This document shows positions 22,315 to 23,617 of a stretch of DNA of 23,617 bases, piece by piece. A program made the translations under genes and the position numbers. Within the stretch, counting starts at the first letter, position 1. Each line of letters begins with the position of its first letter. Source of the stretch: Thermoplasmata archaeon (GTDB taxonomy: Archaea > Thermoplasmatota > Thermoplasmata > Thermoplasmatales > Thermoplasmataceae). The DNA lies in contig JAKAAE010000010.1 of the NCBI GenBank assembly GCA_021797225.1, positions 1 through 23,617 of the forward strand, read 5' to 3'. The notes below the pieces were generated by a model. It was given only the letters and a program-made list of their open reading frames with translations, did not search any database and was not told the DNA's origin.

Positions 22315-23577
22315 ATGGAGTATACTACCGCATATAAATTCAGGATATACCCGAATAAAACACAAAGAAAGACTATAGGGGATATGCTGTATTTATCCCG
22401 TAAATTATACAATGCCATGCTAGAGCAGAGAAGAATGGCATACCAGCTGAATAAGGATTATTATAAAAACCTAAAGGTCAACTATAACACACAGACCATA
22501 GAGCTATCAGAACTTAAGGAGGAATTTCCTGAATACAGGAGTATATTTTCACAGGTACTTATGAATGTAGCAGACAGATTAGATAAAGCATATGGCAACT
22601 TTTTCATTAGAGTAAGGGAGAAGAAGGGAAAAAAGATAAAGGCAGGATTTCCAAGATTCAAATCAAAAGACCGCTACCGTTCAATAACATACACACAGTT
22701 CGGATTCAAGATAATAGACAGTACCCATGTATCCTTTTCAAAGATAGGGAAAATAAGGATGTTCCAGCACAGAAAAATAAATGGAAAAATAAAACAGGCA
22801 ACAATAAAGAAAGATAAAGCAAACCGCTACTATGTAACATTTATTGTGGAAGAGGTTAATAATAATATAAACTACTCTGAATTTCCATATAATCCGGTAG
22901 GAATAGATGTTGGCCTTCTTAAACTTATAGCAACAACAGATAACACTCCGGTAGACCCTCCAAAGTATCTAAGAAAGTCAGAAAATAAATTGAAAAGGGC
23001 ACAGAGAAGTTTATCAAGAAAGCAGAAAGGTTCTGTAAACAGAAGGGAAATGAGGGTAAAGGTAGCAAGAATAAGCAGCCACATAGCAAACCAGAGAAAT
23101 GATTTTTCACAGAAATTATCCAGGACTCTGGTAAACAATCACAACTTCATAGCATATGAGGATCTTAACATAGAGAATATGATGAAGAACCATAAATTAG
23201 CAAAAAGCATAGCAGATGCTTCCTGGGGTGAACTTATTAAAAACACAATGTACAAGGCTGAGAGAGCCGGTAAATACTGTGTAAAGGTAAACCCTAAGAA
23301 TACATCTAAACAGTGCTCTAACTGTGGCAATATAATAGAGGAACAGGCTCTTGATGACAGGGAATATAGCTGCATTAAATGTGGCTTAACAATGGACAGG
23401 GATGATAATGCAGCAGTAAATGTACTCAATGCAGGATTCAAGAAGCTCTTCAATACCTTTATTATAATGAAGCCCAGGAAGATCAGGCATAAAAAGAAAA
23501 AAATACCCACGGACTGTGGGGAATGTATGCCCGTGGAGGGGAAAACCTATACCAGCAATGGCAAGTTTTTTCTGTAG
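22315..23577 (+). CDS. tnpB: TnpB RNA-guided nuclease (IS605 OrfB)
   Basis: The protein has 420 residues from ATG 22315. A frame open from 22279 exists, but TATA-like CTTATAAATATTTATT (about 22282-22297) puts the transcription start near 22313, and family members begin with the MEYTTAYKFRIYPNKTQ segment. RuvC residues are intact (numbering from 22279): D210 in VGIDVGLLK, E294 in AYEDLNIENM, and D375 in MDRDDNAAVNVLN. The zinc finger is complete (CSNCG, 346-350; CIKCG, 365-369). TnpB cuts DNA guided by an RNA made from the element's right end and favours retention of IS605 elements. A basic C-terminal tail (KPRKIRHKKKKIP) follows; this overlaps the region encoding the guide RNA. No inactivating change is visible. 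Confidence 0.95.
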   Translation: MEYTTAYKFRIYPNKTQRKTIGDMLYLSRKLYNAMLEQRRMAYQLNKDYYKNLKVNYNTQTIELSELKEEFPEYRSIFSQVLMNVADRLDKAYGNFFIRVREKKGKKIKAGFPRFKSKDRYRSITYTQFGFKIIDSTHVSFSKIGKIRMFQHRKINGKIKQATIKKDKANRYYVTFIVEEVNNNINYSEFPYNPVGIDVGLLKLIATTDNTPVDPPKYLRKSENKLKRAQRSLSRKQKGSVNRREMRVKVARISSHIANQRNDFSQKLSRTLVNNHNFIAYEDLNIENMMKNHKLAKSIADASWGELIKNTMYKAERAGKYCVKVNPKNTSKQCSNCGNIIEEQALDDREYSCIKCGLTMDRDDNAAVNVLNAGFKKLFNTFIIMKPRKIRHKKKKIPTDCGECMPVEGKTYTSNGKFFL

Positions 23578-23617
23578 AAGCGGGAAGCTCCTATCTTCAG
23601 ATAGGGGAGGATGTCAC
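23480..23617 (+). ncRNA. Probable omega (right-end) RNA scaffold of TnpB
   Basis: In characterised IS605 elements the guide RNA scaffold comes from the 3' part of tnpB and the right end, with the guide taken from flanking DNA past the end. Here the corresponding region includes the last codons of tnpB and a hairpin with a 6-bp stem CCTATC/GATAGG and loop TTCA (23590-23605), then GGATGTCAC. The 5' limit is estimated, not seen. The guide itself would start at base 23618, outside the window. Confidence 0.45.

Larger units (their letters stand above)
22214..23617 (+). mobile_element. IS605/IS1341-type element with TnpB only
   Basis: The element comprises a tnpB gene with its right end; no Y1 transposase (tnpA) is present, so it would need one in trans or is kept for its RNA-guided nuclease. 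The right end finishes as ...GGATGTCAC at the last base of the window, the familiar end of many archaeal IS605-group elements, preceded by a subterminal hairpin (23590-23605). The left boundary is not certain: I place it where the truncated flavin-binding gene stops. A 7-bp inverted repeat CCAGAAA/TTTCTGG (22222-22228, 22259-22265) could be the left-end structure. Confidence 0.7.

Noticed and set aside
22212..22365. Plus-strand frame reading STRKKATELAMWMNFWKSGDNAYKYL before tnpB
   Set aside because: It looks protein-like but runs antisense into the flavin-binding fragment and out of frame into tnpB, with no start; I could not tie it to a family. It could be a trace of the sequence into which the element inserted.
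1..23617. CRISPR array, rRNA or tRNA genes
   Set aside because: I found no regularly spaced repeats and no conserved T-loop or rRNA segments on either strand by reading; a covariance-model scan would be needed to be sure.

Overview
The window looks archaeal and most like a member of the Thermoplasmatales (Ferroplasma, Acidiplasma or Cuniculiplasma-like). It is AT-rich. Most single genes or first genes of operons start about 20-35 nt after an AT-rich TATA-like box with little or no leader, while internal operon genes carry Shine-Dalgarno-like GGTGG/AGGAG motifs. It encodes a bat-type (HTH_10) regulator, an archaeal ATPase_2-type P-loop ATPase, and a YbjQ-type protein. The genus is inference only. 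Both ends look like multicopy elements: a 16-bp terminal inverted repeat pair lies at the left edge and a TnpB element right end at the right edge. The window may therefore be a whole contig that broke at repeats.

Left part (1-5.5 kb): a small inverted-repeat element cuts off the N-terminal stub of a glutamate formimidoyltransferase gene. Then come a 12-helix membrane protein with several intramembrane histidines, a DUF1059 protein, and an HTH_10 regulator divergent from a two-gene ABC exporter. An 11-bp direct repeat occurs on both sides of that divergent region.

Middle part (5.6-11.5 kb): a tight operon encodes a SixA-like phosphohistidine phosphatase, an exopolyphosphatase/GppA-family protein and two thymidylate-kinase-fold proteins. 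The second kinase-fold protein has lost the Walker A lysine and the DR(Y) arginine, so it is probably a pseudokinase or partner subunit. It is followed by an HExxH protein, a YbjQ-family protein with a 21-bp palindromic operator candidate, a PIN-domain toxin with an overlapping 40-residue antitoxin candidate, and a decayed gene.

Fatty-acid part (11.6-18 kb): an acyl-CoA dehydrogenase and a fusion of a 3-hydroxyacyl-CoA dehydrogenase-like region with an enoyl-CoA hydratase form one operon, divergent from a thiolase. This is most of a beta-oxidation spiral. However, the dehydrogenase half of the fusion lacks the NAD-binding glycine motif and the catalytic histidine, whereas both hydratase glutamates are kept. 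An unknown 101-residue protein and an APC-family permease follow.

Right part (18-23.6 kb): this is an accessory island. It holds an ATPase_2 protein whose promoter carries two 12-bp palindromic sites 17 bp apart, an unknown 202-residue protein, and a 46-residue ribbon-helix-helix protein translationally coupled to an N4/N6-type DNA methyltransferase. A convergent Dam/DpnM-type methyltransferase has 14-bp direct repeats flanking its TATA box. No recognisable restriction nuclease is present. The island ends with a truncated flavin-nucleotide-binding (Pyridox_ox_2) gene and a TnpB element with a right-end hairpin. The 19.1-21.9 kb cluster and the phosphatase/pseudokinase operon are the two best candidates for something undescribed.
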